In this document: positions 18,562 to 28,294 of the stretch, piece by piece
How positions within the stretch are numbered: the stretch's first letter is position 1
Layout: each line of letters opens with the position of its first letter
Assembly: GCA_964355075.1 (NCBI GenBank)
Contig: CAYHCF010000004.1
Coordinates: forward strand, 62,001 to 126,000
DNA: 64,000 bases
Source: B1 sp964355075
Lineage (GTDB): Bacteria > Bacteroidota > Bacteroidia > UKL13-3
Direction: 5' to 3'
Notes under the pieces: model-generated
Told to the model about the DNA's origin: nothing
The model's input: the letters and a program-made list of their open reading frames with translations, nothing else
The model's database searches: none
Made by a program: the position numbers and the translations under genes

Positions 18562-19143
18562 TTATAATTTTGAGGTGATATCAAGGCTCATGGGTTCGGT
18601 TCCCGAGCCAAAATGGCTTAGCCAGTTCCCTTTTTCATCAATCAAAAACTTATTGAAATTCCATTTTACGGTAGCATCACTTACGCCATTTAAACCCTGT
18701 TGCGTTAACCATTGATATATTGGATGCTGGTTAGTTCCTTTCACCTCAATTTTTTCGGTAAGGATAAAAGTAACACCATAGTTCTTCTTACAAAAAGCTG
18801 CTATTTCTTCGCTATTCCCCGGTTCCTGTTTTCCAAACTGATTGCAAGGAAATCCAATCACCACCAATTTATCGGGGTAGGTATCTGCCAATTTTTGAAG
18901 ACCTTGATATTGCGGAGTATAACCACATTGACTTGCAACATTTACACACAGAACTTTCTTTCCAATAAATTCGCTCATTTTAATAAGCCGCTTTCCATCA
19001 AGACTGTTTATGGAAAGGTCATAAATAACTTTTGAAACATTTTCTTTTGACTTCATGTTTTTCTTTCCCTTGGCTTCGGAAATACTATAAATCAATACTC
19101 CGAAAAAAAATACAGTAAGTACCGTGTACAAATATCTTTTCAT
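18562..19143 (-). CDS. Glutathione peroxidase-family thiol peroxidase, membrane-anchored or exported
   Basis: The 193-aa protein has a hydrophobic N-terminal segment (residues 5-22) and then a complete GPx domain. The catalytic motif is NVASQCGYTPQY with Cys in place of selenocysteine. GFPCNQFGKQEPG carries the usual Gln and a second Cys, and the Trp motif is KWNFNKFLI. Bacterial Cys-GPx enzymes mostly use thioredoxin to reduce peroxides. The signal or anchor suggests action in the periplasm. It is last in a minus-strand run that includes ispH. Confidence 0.93.
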   Translation of the reverse strand: MKRYLYTVLTVFFFGVLIYSISEAKGKKNMKSKENVSKVIYDLSINSLDGKRLIKMSEFIGKKVLCVNVASQCGYTPQYQGLQKLADTYPDKLVVIGFPCNQFGKQEPGNSEEIAAFCKKNYGVTFILTEKIEVKGTNQHPIYQWLTQQGLNGVSDATVKWNFNKFLIDEKGNWLSHFGSGTEPMSLDITSKL

Positions 19144-19247
19144 ATAAAAGGTTTGTTAAACTTATTTGAATTGCTAATAAACAAAAATATCCTGTAAAAA
19201 CTATATCAAAATATCGACAGCTAGATTTTTTCGGATAAATCAGTGAA

Positions 19248-20090
19248 TTAAAAACTCATTAAGGCTTCTTTTACCTCTTCCATTTGCCATTGAGGAGTAG
19301 AGGTAGCGCCACAAATTCCAACCGATTCATTTTCAATAAACCACTCTTTCTGAAGTTCGTTTTTTGAGCTTACGAAATAGGTGTTAGGATTATTTTCCCT
19401 GCATACATCATACAATACTTTTCCATTTGACGATTTTAAGCCTGCAACAAATACAATTTTATCAAAACGTTTGGCGAAATCTCTTAATTGAATATCGCGG
19501 TTACTTACCTGCCGGCACAGCGTATCATTAAAATCGACTTCAATACCTTTTTTTTCAAGTTTTTCTTTAAGGGCAAAAAGATTTTTTGTGCGTTTAGTGG
19601 TTTGGCTAAACAGTTGAACTTTCTTAGGTAAGTTGTGTTGATCCAATTCATCAAATGATTCAACCACGATTGCCTCACCATTTGTTTGTCCTACTAAACC
19701 TCTTACTTCGGCATGCCCGTGTTTCCCATAAATCAAAACTTTTTTATCAGAATTATACGCTTCTCTAACACGATATTGTAATTTCAAAACCACAGGGCAA
19801 CTTGCATCCACCAGCTCAATTTGGTTTTCCATAACTATTTTGTAGGTATCGGGGGGTTCTCCATGTGCCCTGATTAACACCTTTACTCCATGCAAGTTTT
19901 GCAATTGGTCGTGATTAATAATCTCGAGTCCCTTTTCTTTCAATCTTTCAACCTCTTCATCGTTGTGAACAATATCGCCCAAACAATATAAATGCCCCTC
20001 TTCATCTAAAATATCTTCAGCCATTTGAATAGCGAAAACAACGCCAAAGCAAAAGCCGGAATGACTGTCTATTTCTACCTTCAAATTCAT
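19248..20090 (-). CDS. ispH: 4-hydroxy-3-methylbut-2-enyl diphosphate reductase
   Basis: The 280-aa IspH (LytB) catalyses the last step of the MEP isoprenoid pathway, reducing HMBPP to IPP and DMAPP with a [4Fe-4S] cluster. The three cluster cysteines are visible: GFCFGV (Cys14), VDASCPVV (about 97) and the Cys in CRQVSNR (about 193). The C-terminal GATSTPQW gives the phosphate-binding Ser/Thr. Length is normal for the family. It lies downstream of the transketolase C-terminal subunit gene on the same strand. Confidence 0.96.
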   Translation of the reverse strand: MNLKVEIDSHSGFCFGVVFAIQMAEDILDEEGHLYCLGDIVHNDEEVERLKEKGLEIINHDQLQNLHGVKVLIRAHGEPPDTYKIVMENQIELVDASCPVVLKLQYRVREAYNSDKKVLIYGKHGHAEVRGLVGQTNGEAIVVESFDELDQHNLPKKVQLFSQTTKRTKNLFALKEKLEKKGIEVDFNDTLCRQVSNRDIQLRDFAKRFDKIVFVAGLKSSNGKVLYDVCRENNPNTYFVSSKNELQKEWFIENESVGICGATSTPQWQMEEVKEALMSF

Positions 20091-20204
20091 ATCTATGCAA
20101 TTATAATTATTAATAAGTGAATTTGTGTGCCGGATGGTTCATTCCTGACTCCTATATGACAGAGTCATTTTAAAACCCGGATATGAAAAAGCTGAAATCA
20201 GAAA

Positions 20205-21164
20205 CTAACTGCCGATTCTCTTCAAAACCTTCAGTGCAGCATCCACAATATCCGATGCTTCCAGGCCATATTTTTTCATTAAATCATCGGGGGTACCGCT
20301 TTCACCAAAACTATCATTTACAGCAACCATTTCAACCGGTACCGGATTTTTGCGAGCCAACAACTGACAGATGCTATCTCCCAATCCACCATTCCTTTGA
20401 TGTTCTTCGGCAGTAACCACACATTTTGTTTTACCTACAGACTTCAATATTGCTTCCTCATCTAAAGGTTTGATGGTATGAATGTTAATGATTTCGGCAC
20501 TGATTCCCTTTTCGGCCAAAGCATGTCCGGCCTCAATTGCCTTCCATACTAAATGCCCGGTTGCAAAGATACTTACATCAGTTCCTTCACTTAACATCAA
20601 AGCCTTTCCAATTTCAAAGATTTGGTTGGCATCTGTAAAATTAGGAACAGCCGGCCGTCCAAAACGCAAATATACCGGACCCACATATTTGGCGATTGCG
20701 ATGGTAGCTGCTTTTGTCTGGTTATAATCACAGGGATTGATAACCACCATACCCGGAAGCATTTTCATCAATCCGATATCTTCCAGTATCTGATGAGTAG
20801 CCCCATCTTCACCTAAAGTTATTCCGGCATGAGAGGCGCAAATTTTTACGTTTTTGTTGCTGTACGCAATGGATTGGCGAATCTGATCATACACTCTTCC
20901 CGTACTAAAATTTGCGAAGGTGCCGGTATACGGAATCCAACCACCAATGGTTAAACCTGCTGCCAACCCCATCATATTCGCTTCGGCAATACCTGCCTGA
21001 AAAAATCTTTCAGGATGGTCCTTTTGAAAGGCATCCATTTTTAAGGAGCCCGTTAAATCGGCACATAGGGCAAGCACTTTTGGATTCGTTTTTCCTAATT
21101 CAGAAAGACCGGCACCAAACCCGCTACGGGTATCTTTTACATTTTGAATGTCAAATTTTTTCAT
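20205..21164 (-). CDS. Transketolase, C-terminal (pyrimidine-binding plus swivel) subunit
   Basis: The 319-aa protein matches the second half of transketolase. The Pyr domain has GIAEANMMGLAAGL and the conserved Glu for ThDP activation, with SHAGITLGEDGATHQ. The C-terminal swivel domain holds FATGHLV and VVTAEEH. Together with the partner at 22628-23479 it would form a two-subunit transketolase of the non-oxidative pentose phosphate pathway. Split enzymes of this kind are known in many bacteria and archaea. Unusually, a VWA gene separates the two halves. Confidence 0.9.
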   Translation of the reverse strand: MKKFDIQNVKDTRSGFGAGLSELGKTNPKVLALCADLTGSLKMDAFQKDHPERFFQAGIAEANMMGLAAGLTIGGWIPYTGTFANFSTGRVYDQIRQSIAYSNKNVKICASHAGITLGEDGATHQILEDIGLMKMLPGMVVINPCDYNQTKAATIAIAKYVGPVYLRFGRPAVPNFTDANQIFEIGKALMLSEGTDVSIFATGHLVWKAIEAGHALAEKGISAEIINIHTIKPLDEEAILKSVGKTKCVVTAEEHQRNGGLGDSICQLLARKNPVPVEMVAVNDSFGESGTPDDLMKKYGLEASDIVDAALKVLKRIGS

Positions 21165-21220
21165 GAGACTATTTTTTCTTTTTCAGTAAGGCTGCGGCCT
21201 ATATCGGTTAATAAGATAAT

Positions 21221-22612
21221 TTAATTTAATAGAATATTGCTTGCTTGTCCGCTTGTGATTTTAAAAATTCGTTCAAAAGTATTGCTGCTGTGTGTTGAAC
21301 CCTTTGAACGATAAATAATTTTATAATCTCCCGGCTGAATAATTATCTGATGACTCCTTCTCTCAATAGGTAATTTACATACCCAAACCAATTCATTTCG
21401 AATCATTTGATAAACATCGGCGTAATAATCCTGCAGCTGACAATTTACAATAAGTTTTCCGGGTTGGGGTAATTGAATGGTAGTGGTATAACTTTGTTCG
21501 ATACCAATATCCTTCATGATTTTTCGAGGTAAACAAAGTATTTCAACATCATATTTCCCAACTAAATACTTCTCTTTTACGGAGGCCTCCTGAACATGTA
21601 AAATTTCTGTTGAGCTCGGTTTACGAACGATGAACTGAAGATTACTGTAATTGGTTATTCCTTCCACCTTAACGGTTAACTGGCCTTGTGGCGCATCAAA
21701 ACCTATGATGGTATGTTTACCCGGGTTTACCTCAATATTATCTTTAATAATTGTAGGCAATGTATGCACAACCAAACGATACCTGAATACGGGGTCTAAT
21801 AATAAAGTATCCGGATTTCCACGTTCGTTGATCGTATGCATATAATTATAAATCAACTGACCGGAGTTCATGTCATAAAAACTCATATTGACATTGGTTT
21901 CCGTTGGTTTGCTGTAAATATCCAATAAATTAACCTGAGCCGTTGTATTATTTAATGCCTGCGAAACAATTACTTTAAGGGCATCATCAAATCCCTTCTC
22001 CGTATTTGCATCATAATATCTTCCTACACAATCAAAGGCCTTTTTGAACTCTTCGGTTGAACCAATACCAATAATAAATGGTTTTAAAATGATACCCTGA
22101 CTTTGAAGAGCCTCTGAAACGGCACAGGGATCACCGGCACATTCTTCAAGGCCATCTGTAATTAAAATAATAACATTTCGGGTAAATGGTTCCTTTGGAA
22201 AATCATAGGCTGCTTGCAATAAGGAATAAGCAATTAAAGTTGTTCCCTTGGGGGTAATGGCATTTATCCTTTTCTTTACTTCGGCAAAATTGTCTTCCCT
22301 AAAAGGCACTTCCAGACGCGTGTCCTTACAATTTCTTGCACCGGGTGGCGAAGTGTGGCCATAAACCCTTAAGGCTATTTCAATATTTTTTTGACCCGAA
22401 ATGCTATCAATCGTTTTATTCAGAAGTCTCTTTGCAACATTGATGCGTGAATCATTTTCCAGTCGCGCATACATACTCCCACTTCCATCCATTAAGAACA
22501 GAATACGCGTTTTTATCGGCCTCGGAATTTGACCATATAGGTTCAAGCCGAATGATAACACCAGCAATAAGGCAGGTAAACTTTTAAATATTATGCTTTT
22601 AGTAAACTGCAT
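21221..22612 (-). CDS. Exported von Willebrand factor A domain protein
   Basis: The 463-aa protein has a signal peptide (residues about 8-28). A VWA domain spans about 33-225 with an intact metal-binding MIDAS: DGSGSMYARL (DxSxS), a downstream Thr in PKGTTLIAYS, and Asp in LITDGLEEC. The remaining half is beta-rich repeats with no recognised enzyme motif. VWA domains mediate protein-protein contacts in the periplasm or on the surface. Start and stop lie 15 bp and 56 bp from the two transketolase subunit genes, so co-transcription is likely although the function seems unrelated. Confidence 0.82.
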   Translation of the reverse strand: MQFTKSIIFKSLPALLLVLSFGLNLYGQIPRPIKTRILFLMDGSGSMYARLENDSRINVAKRLLNKTIDSISGQKNIEIALRVYGHTSPPGARNCKDTRLEVPFREDNFAEVKKRINAITPKGTTLIAYSLLQAAYDFPKEPFTRNVIILITDGLEECAGDPCAVSEALQSQGIILKPFIIGIGSTEEFKKAFDCVGRYYDANTEKGFDDALKVIVSQALNNTTAQVNLLDIYSKPTETNVNMSFYDMNSGQLIYNYMHTINERGNPDTLLLDPVFRYRLVVHTLPTIIKDNIEVNPGKHTIIGFDAPQGQLTVKVEGITNYSNLQFIVRKPSSTEILHVQEASVKEKYLVGKYDVEILCLPRKIMKDIGIEQSYTTTIQLPQPGKLIVNCQLQDYYADVYQMIRNELVWVCKLPIERRSHQIIIQPGDYKIIYRSKGSTHSSNTFERIFKITSGQASNILLN

Positions 22613-22627
22613 GTTACTAAAACGAGA

Positions 22628-23479
22628 TTAATAATCACCTATTGTTTCGGGTAACTGGGACAAAGCAATTTCCAACTCCGCATCATTGGGTGAAACGCCA
22701 TGCCATTTATGACTTCCCATCATAAAATCGACAGGATACCCCATTTCGGTTTTCATCACAATAAAAATTGGCTTCCCTTTACCGGTAAAAGATTTGGCCT
22801 GATCCATCACATCCAGAATATTCTGCATGTTATGCCCATCCATGTGCAATATTTCCCATCCGAATGAAGCAAGTTTTGTAGCAATATCCGTTCCCAAACC
22901 CATTATATCTTTGGTTGAACCATCAATTTGCTGGCCGTTAAAGTCGATGGTAACTATGAGGTTATCAATTTTATTATGGGCAGCGAACATAAAGGCTTCC
23001 CAATTTTGGCCTTCTTCAATTTCGCCATCTCCCATCAAAGCGTAAACCAGGCGAGAATCCTTATTGAGTTTTTTGGCTAGCGCTGCGCCCGCTGCAACTG
23101 AAACGCCTTGCCCCAAAGAACCCGAAGCAATTCTTATTCCAGGAAGATGCTCGTGCGTGGTTGGATGTCCCTGCAAACGGGTATTTAATCTGCGAAAAGT
23201 TTTTAATTCGCTTACCGGAAAATACCCGCTACGCGCCAGTGTGCTATAAAAAGCCGGAGAAATATGCCCGTTTGAAAGGAAGAAGATATCCTCATCTTTC
23301 CCATCCATATTAAAGGAGGCATTATGCTCCATCACGTGAAAATACATGGCTGCTAAATAATCAGCACAACCTAAACTGCCACCGGGGTGGCCACTTTTAC
23401 AGCCATGCACCATCCTTAAAATATCTCTACGGATTTGCGAAGACAGATTGATTAATTCAGGTACCGAAAGTTTATTCAT
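22628..23479 (-). CDS. Transketolase, N-terminal (ThDP-binding) subunit
   Basis: The 283-aa protein is the PP domain of transketolase. Visible are MVHGCKSGHPGGSLG at the N-terminus, LPGIRIASGSLGQG, and the ThDP/Mg motif GDGEIEEGQNWEA ... IDFNGQ (GDGx(n)N). Conserved His residues of the active site are present (SGHPG, QGHPTTHEHLPG). It needs the subunit at 20205-21164 to complete the catalytic site. It is transcribed first, followed by the VWA gene and then the partner subunit. Confidence 0.92.
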   Translation of the reverse strand: MNKLSVPELINLSSQIRRDILRMVHGCKSGHPGGSLGCADYLAAMYFHVMEHNASFNMDGKDEDIFFLSNGHISPAFYSTLARSGYFPVSELKTFRRLNTRLQGHPTTHEHLPGIRIASGSLGQGVSVAAGAALAKKLNKDSRLVYALMGDGEIEEGQNWEAFMFAAHNKIDNLIVTIDFNGQQIDGSTKDIMGLGTDIATKLASFGWEILHMDGHNMQNILDVMDQAKSFTGKGKPIFIVMKTEMGYPVDFMMGSHKWHGVSPNDAELEIALSQLPETIGDY

Positions 23480-23614
23480 CGTCAGAAGGATTAATTGTTT
23501 TTAAGTCTCCAAAAGTAAGTTGCGTTTCACAACAATACTAAACTAAGTTTTCACAATTATAAATCCCTGTAAATTAAACAATACAGGTTGTTAACCCGGT
23601 TCTAGGCCGATAAT

Positions 23615-25678
23615 TTATTTAATACCGGTGCTAATTCTAACCCTTGCATCTACTGCAATGAGTTGTGTATTGCTTCCCATCAATGGATTTATATCCATTT
23701 CTTCAATCTCGGGAGCGGCCATTAAAAGCGCAGATAATTTTTGCAATGTGCTTATCAACAGCTGTTCATTCACCCCTTCCTTTCCCCTGGTTCCCTGTAT
23801 GATTTTATAGGATTTTAAACGATGAATCATGCTTTTACATTCTTCCCGACTCAAAGGACTCAAGCCGGCAGAAATATCTTTGAATACTTCTACAAAAATC
23901 CCTCCCAAACCACATAAAATCATATGTCCGAATTCCCCCTCTTTTTTAGCGCCAATAAAAACCTCATTGCCTCTGATCATTTTTTGAAACAAGACTCCCT
24001 CGGCGTTTTCAATTTGCATGAGTATCTTAAAAGTCTGTTCAATATCCTCAGGGCTGTTAATATTAAGCTTAACTCCTCCTACATCCGATTTATGGATGGG
24101 TCCGATCACTTTCATTACTAATGGATAACCTAATTCTGTTGCACAGATTAAGGCTTGATCTATATTTTTGGTCAGGCGTTGTGGAGCAATTGGAATTCCG
24201 GCGGCAATAAATAATTTTTCGATGGCATCGTTATTCATATATCCTTCTTCGGCTTCGTCTATAACCTTTCTGACTGAAGCTAAATCTATTTCAGGCAATG
24301 GTTCTTCCCAATAAGATTTTGAAGTTCGGTAAACACGCGACAGTACATAACCAAAGCTTACCTCATCGGCAAAATTAACCCTGCCCTGTGATTGAAAATG
24401 ACTCACTTCTTCGGCAGCTTGCATGATGGATGGAAGTATCGGAAAAATTGGTTTTTTACAGGTATTCATCTTTTGATGAAGCACCTCATAAACATTGTTT
24501 ACACTCCACATTCCGGTGGTTCCAAAAACGACTACTGATCCATCTATTTCATCAAATTCATTATCTACATAATCTAAAATAGTTGCCAAATGTTCGGCAG
24601 TTCCGGTAGCCAGAAAATCAATTGGATTTGAGACCGATGAACCATGAAATAATTTAGACAACAGTTCATCAGCTTTCGGCCCTTCAATTTTTGGAACCTG
24701 CATCCCACCTTTTGTTAATACATCGGTGAGCATAACACCCGGGCCACCGGCATGCGTGATCACGGCAATTTTATTACCCGTTAAGGGTTTATGCATGAAT
24801 ATTCCGGCAACATATACCAATTCCACCCTGCTGTAACAACGTACAATTCCTGCTTTTCGAAACAGTGCGGCTACAGCCATATTTGAACCCGACAAGGAGC
24901 CGGTATGAGAAGAAACCGCTCTTGAACCCTCTTCAGTAGAACCCGATTTGATAGCTGCTATCCGGCATCCTTTGTTCACCAAAGACCGTGCATGTTTCAA
25001 AAATTTCTGAGGATTTCTGATTTCCTCCATATAAAGTAACTTGATACTGGCGCTTTTCTCCGGGTCATAGGTTTCATCCCAATATGCCAGCATCTCTTCA
25101 ATACCGATCTGGGCACTGTTTCCAACTGAAAAAATATTTGAAAACGTGAGTCCACGTGCCAATGCCTGTTCCAGAATAAAAACCAAAGTAGCCCCTGAAG
25201 CCGAAACACATTCGCATCCTTTTGGGTTAAATGCAGGAATGGGTCCGGCAAATACTCCTTTAAACTTTTCGGTAATTATTCCGATGCAGTTAGGACCAAT
25301 CAGCGTTCCTCCAACTGAGTTAACAATCTCAACGCATCTGCTTTCAATTTCTTTACCCTCATGTCCGATTTCTCCAAATCCGGAAGAGAATATAATGAAC
25401 GCTTTACAAGACTTCTGTTTTGCAAGGGTATAAATAATGTCCTCCACATATTTCGCCGAAACGGCAATCATGGCCAAATCAACATCCGGTAAATCATTAC
25501 AGGAAGTGTAGCAGGGATAGCCCTGAACCCACTCGTCGTTTGGATTCACGACATATACTTCTCCCTTATAATCATTGCCGATAATATTTTTCAATACCTT
25601 ACCACCGGGTTTTCCAATATCGTTTGAAGCCCCTACTATTACTATACTTCGCGGATTCAGTAACTCCTTATTAATCAT
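23615..25678 (-). CDS. ADP-forming acyl-CoA (acetate-CoA) ligase, fused subunits
   Basis: ATG 25678 gives 687 aa; a TTG 21 bp upstream is a weaker start. The order is a CoA-binding Rossmann domain (SIVIVGASNDIGKPGGKV), a ligase-CoA domain with a SSHTGSLSGS motif near residue 265 where the phospho-His lies, then a C-terminal ATP-grasp domain (GYPLVMKVIGPIHKSDVGGV). This matches single-chain NDP-forming acetyl-CoA synthetases, which interconvert acyl-CoA and acid with ADP/ATP. The substrate is not fixed by sequence; acetate or branched-chain acids are likely. GNAT-type protein acyltransferase (Pat-like) fusions are excluded because no GNAT domain is attached. Confidence 0.88.
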   Translation of the reverse strand: MINKELLNPRSIVIVGASNDIGKPGGKVLKNIIGNDYKGEVYVVNPNDEWVQGYPCYTSCNDLPDVDLAMIAVSAKYVEDIIYTLAKQKSCKAFIIFSSGFGEIGHEGKEIESRCVEIVNSVGGTLIGPNCIGIITEKFKGVFAGPIPAFNPKGCECVSASGATLVFILEQALARGLTFSNIFSVGNSAQIGIEEMLAYWDETYDPEKSASIKLLYMEEIRNPQKFLKHARSLVNKGCRIAAIKSGSTEEGSRAVSSHTGSLSGSNMAVAALFRKAGIVRCYSRVELVYVAGIFMHKPLTGNKIAVITHAGGPGVMLTDVLTKGGMQVPKIEGPKADELLSKLFHGSSVSNPIDFLATGTAEHLATILDYVDNEFDEIDGSVVVFGTTGMWSVNNVYEVLHQKMNTCKKPIFPILPSIMQAAEEVSHFQSQGRVNFADEVSFGYVLSRVYRTSKSYWEEPLPEIDLASVRKVIDEAEEGYMNNDAIEKLFIAAGIPIAPQRLTKNIDQALICATELGYPLVMKVIGPIHKSDVGGVKLNINSPEDIEQTFKILMQIENAEGVLFQKMIRGNEVFIGAKKEGEFGHMILCGLGGIFVEVFKDISAGLSPLSREECKSMIHRLKSYKIIQGTRGKEGVNEQLLISTLQKLSALLMAAPEIEEMDINPLMGSNTQLIAVDARVRISTGIK

Positions 25679-25951
25679 TAATTTATATTTTTCTTGCAAT
25701 CTAAAGGTATTATGCTAAATAAAAATTGATAATCATCAAAACAGGGTAAATAATAAAGACCGCATGTGAATGATTTAGATATATTTATTCCTGACCTGTT
25801 ATTCAACATATGTTCATTCAATAATATTATTTTGGGCCATTTGCCCCAATTTGGGAAATTTTATTCGCACAATAAATATTGTATATAGCACATATTCAGT
25901 ATTATGTGTTTATGGCTTGTCTTTGGCAACTCATAAGAAAATTCAAAAACC

Positions 25952-28066
25952 ATGAAAAATTCAATTATTTATTTAGCAATTGCCACTTTATCATTAAGTG
26001 CCTGTAAAAAAGACCTCATGAATAATTATGAGTCGACCCAAAATTCAAACACAACTGCGTTTGTTACCAAAGCCGATAAAATGACCGATATTAAAGTACC
26101 GGCAGGTTTTAAATGGGAAATGTCACGCAACGTAAATGTGAAAATCAGCTCTACTGATAATCGCTTTGCCGGAACCATTCACAAGGTTATGATTTACAGT
26201 GCTGATCCTGCCAATGGAGGAATCAAATTAGCAGAAGGACCTGTTTCATTGACTAAATCTTTTGAAGTAAAAATTAATACTGCAAACACCATCAACTCCT
26301 TTTATTTGGTAAAAGTAGCTCCTGACCAATCGAAACAGATTGAAAAAGTTAACATTACCAATAATAATGTAAACGTAATAATGACCGCATCTGCACCTGC
26401 AAAAATGGGTAAAACCGGAAGCGGACCTGATTGCTCTACCGGTTGCACTACTACTATTTACAATGCAAGTGGTAATCAATCTTTCACCAGTGGAACAAGA
26501 TGCTTTACAGGATCCTCCATCAGTATTGGCAAATTAACCATAGATGGCACAGCTATTATCCGTATATGCGGTACCGGAACCATTGATGATGTTGAATTTA
26601 AAAGCAGCACTTCTCAATTAATTATTACTTCTTCAGGAAATATAAATTTCAACCAAACTGTTCCTATCGACGAAGGTTCGTTTGTAAATTATGGTACAGT
26701 AACTACTACTCTGGGAAGAAATTTTAATGTAAACGCAACCGCAACATTTGAAAATAATGGAACTTGCATATTTGGAAAAGATTTTAATCCGAACGGTTAC
26801 AGTGTTATTACCAATAATGGTTCCATCGAAGTTGCAGAAAAACTAATCAATAGTGCAAACAGCACTTTTACCAACAACTGTAAATTAATCGTTCACAACG
26901 ATTTTCAAAATAACGGAACTTTTTATAACTATGGTTATATCAAATGCGATATGGAAACTAGTATTCTAGGTGGGGTAAACCAGGTATTCAAACAATATAA
27001 TGGTGCCATGCTACATACTCAGGATATCCAGGTTAACGGCACGATTACCGGAATGGGGACTACTTCCTTGATTAAAGTAATTGACGCATCAAAAGGAAAT
27101 ACTTCAGGTGTTGTAAATGGTGCACAAAGTTATTGCGATTTGAATGGAATTGAAGCCTTATTTAATGCCAGCATTAATGGTGGTGCCACTCAAAGTTGCA
27201 GCCTGTATATTCCGATAAGCGCTTGTAATCCGGTTGGAAGTGGTTCAGCACCTATTACAGATACGGATGGCGACGGCGTTACAGATGCAAATGATTGCTA
27301 CCCGAATGATCCACTCAAAGCATTCTGCAATCCATTTGGAACCTCAACAGTTGCTTTCGAAGACTTATGGCCATCAAAAGGAGATTATGATTTAAATGAT
27401 GTAGTTGTTTCTTATAACTATAATGTTATTACCAATGCATCCAATAATGTAGTAAGAGTTGAAGCAACTTATGTATTGCATGCAACCGGCGGAAGTTATA
27501 ATAATGGATTTGCCGTGCAGTTCCCGATTAACCGTTCAAATGTAAGTGGTGTAAGTGGAGCCACTTTAGAAGCCGGACAAACCAAAGCAGTATTGGTAAT
27601 ATTTAATGATATGCGTGCTGAAATGAATATGTGGAATACAATGCCTTCACAGCCCATGAGTCCGGTTGTTACCTATCATGTTGCCTTCAATGTATCTGGT
27701 GCACCTAGTTTAGCAAGTTTTGGATTAAGTGGTTACAACCCGTTTATCTGGAATGGAACTTCAGGATTTGGCAGAGGATATGAAATTCATTTACCCGGTT
27801 ATTTACCAACTGATTTAGCAACTACTAGTATATTCGGAACTTTAGATGATGCTACGAATTTGGGAACCGGAGATACTTATGTGAGCAAAAACGGAAGATA
27901 CCCATGGGCAATCAGTGTACCGGGAACTTATAATTACCCTATTGAAAAAGCTGACATTAATACCGCCTACTTAAAATTTGCAACTTGGGTAAGTAGTGGT
28001 GGAACCCAGTATAACGACTGGTATACAAACGGAAGTGGTTACCGCAACGCGGCTAACATTTACTAA
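25952..28066 (+). CDS. LruC domain-containing surface lipoprotein
   Basis: The 704-aa protein has a lipobox LSAC at Cys18. Residues about 170-360 are an Asn/Gly-rich repetitive section (recurring ...NNG..., FTNNCKL, FQNNGTFYNYG), suggesting a beta-solenoid. A calcium-loop motif DTDGDGVTDANDCYPNDP (about 440) leads into a C-terminal LruC-type domain with the marker WPSKGDYDLNDVVVSY. LruC-domain proteins are surface lipoproteins of Bacteroidota and Leptospira, with no settled biochemical role. A perfect hairpin terminator follows. Codon use looks like its neighbours. Confidence 0.85.
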   Translation: MKNSIIYLAIATLSLSACKKDLMNNYESTQNSNTTAFVTKADKMTDIKVPAGFKWEMSRNVNVKISSTDNRFAGTIHKVMIYSADPANGGIKLAEGPVSLTKSFEVKINTANTINSFYLVKVAPDQSKQIEKVNITNNNVNVIMTASAPAKMGKTGSGPDCSTGCTTTIYNASGNQSFTSGTRCFTGSSISIGKLTIDGTAIIRICGTGTIDDVEFKSSTSQLIITSSGNINFNQTVPIDEGSFVNYGTVTTTLGRNFNVNATATFENNGTCIFGKDFNPNGYSVITNNGSIEVAEKLINSANSTFTNNCKLIVHNDFQNNGTFYNYGYIKCDMETSILGGVNQVFKQYNGAMLHTQDIQVNGTITGMGTTSLIKVIDASKGNTSGVVNGAQSYCDLNGIEALFNASINGGATQSCSLYIPISACNPVGSGSAPITDTDGDGVTDANDCYPNDPLKAFCNPFGTSTVAFEDLWPSKGDYDLNDVVVSYNYNVITNASNNVVRVEATYVLHATGGSYNNGFAVQFPINRSNVSGVSGATLEAGQTKAVLVIFNDMRAEMNMWNTMPSQPMSPVVTYHVAFNVSGAPSLASFGLSGYNPFIWNGTSGFGRGYEIHLPGYLPTDLATTSIFGTLDDATNLGTGDTYVSKNGRYPWAISVPGTYNYPIEKADINTAYLKFATWVSSGGTQYNDWYTNGSGYRNAANIY

Positions 28067-28097
28067 TCAGAAAAAACGTCCAACCTTAACGAAGCAG

Positions 28098-28131
28098 AAA
28101 CCCCGGGGTACATTGTATCTCGGGGTTTTTT
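28098..28131 (+). terminator. Rho-independent terminator of the LruC gene
   Basis: AAACCCCG (28098-28105) pairs perfectly with CGGGGTTT (28121-28128) around a 15-base loop, and the 3' arm runs into six T residues (28126-28131). It starts about 30 bp after the LruC stop codon. The A-run before and T-run after would also allow function in the reverse direction, but no minus-strand gene ends here. Confidence 0.88.
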
Positions 28132-28294
28132 GCTCTCTTTCCTGGTTTCTACCCCATTGCAAAGACCCTAAAACAACTTCGCGCCTTTGCGTCTTTGTGG
28201 CAAATGAACTAACAACAAAAATGGTTTTTTACTTGAATTAATTTACTTTCTTTGTTTTTGGCTTCCTTTTAAAAACCAAACTCGTTCCGGAATT

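Noticed and set aside
24997..25251. 84-aa minus-strand frame within the ADP-forming ligase
   Set aside because: It is a shadow in another frame of a well-supported gene and shows no motif.
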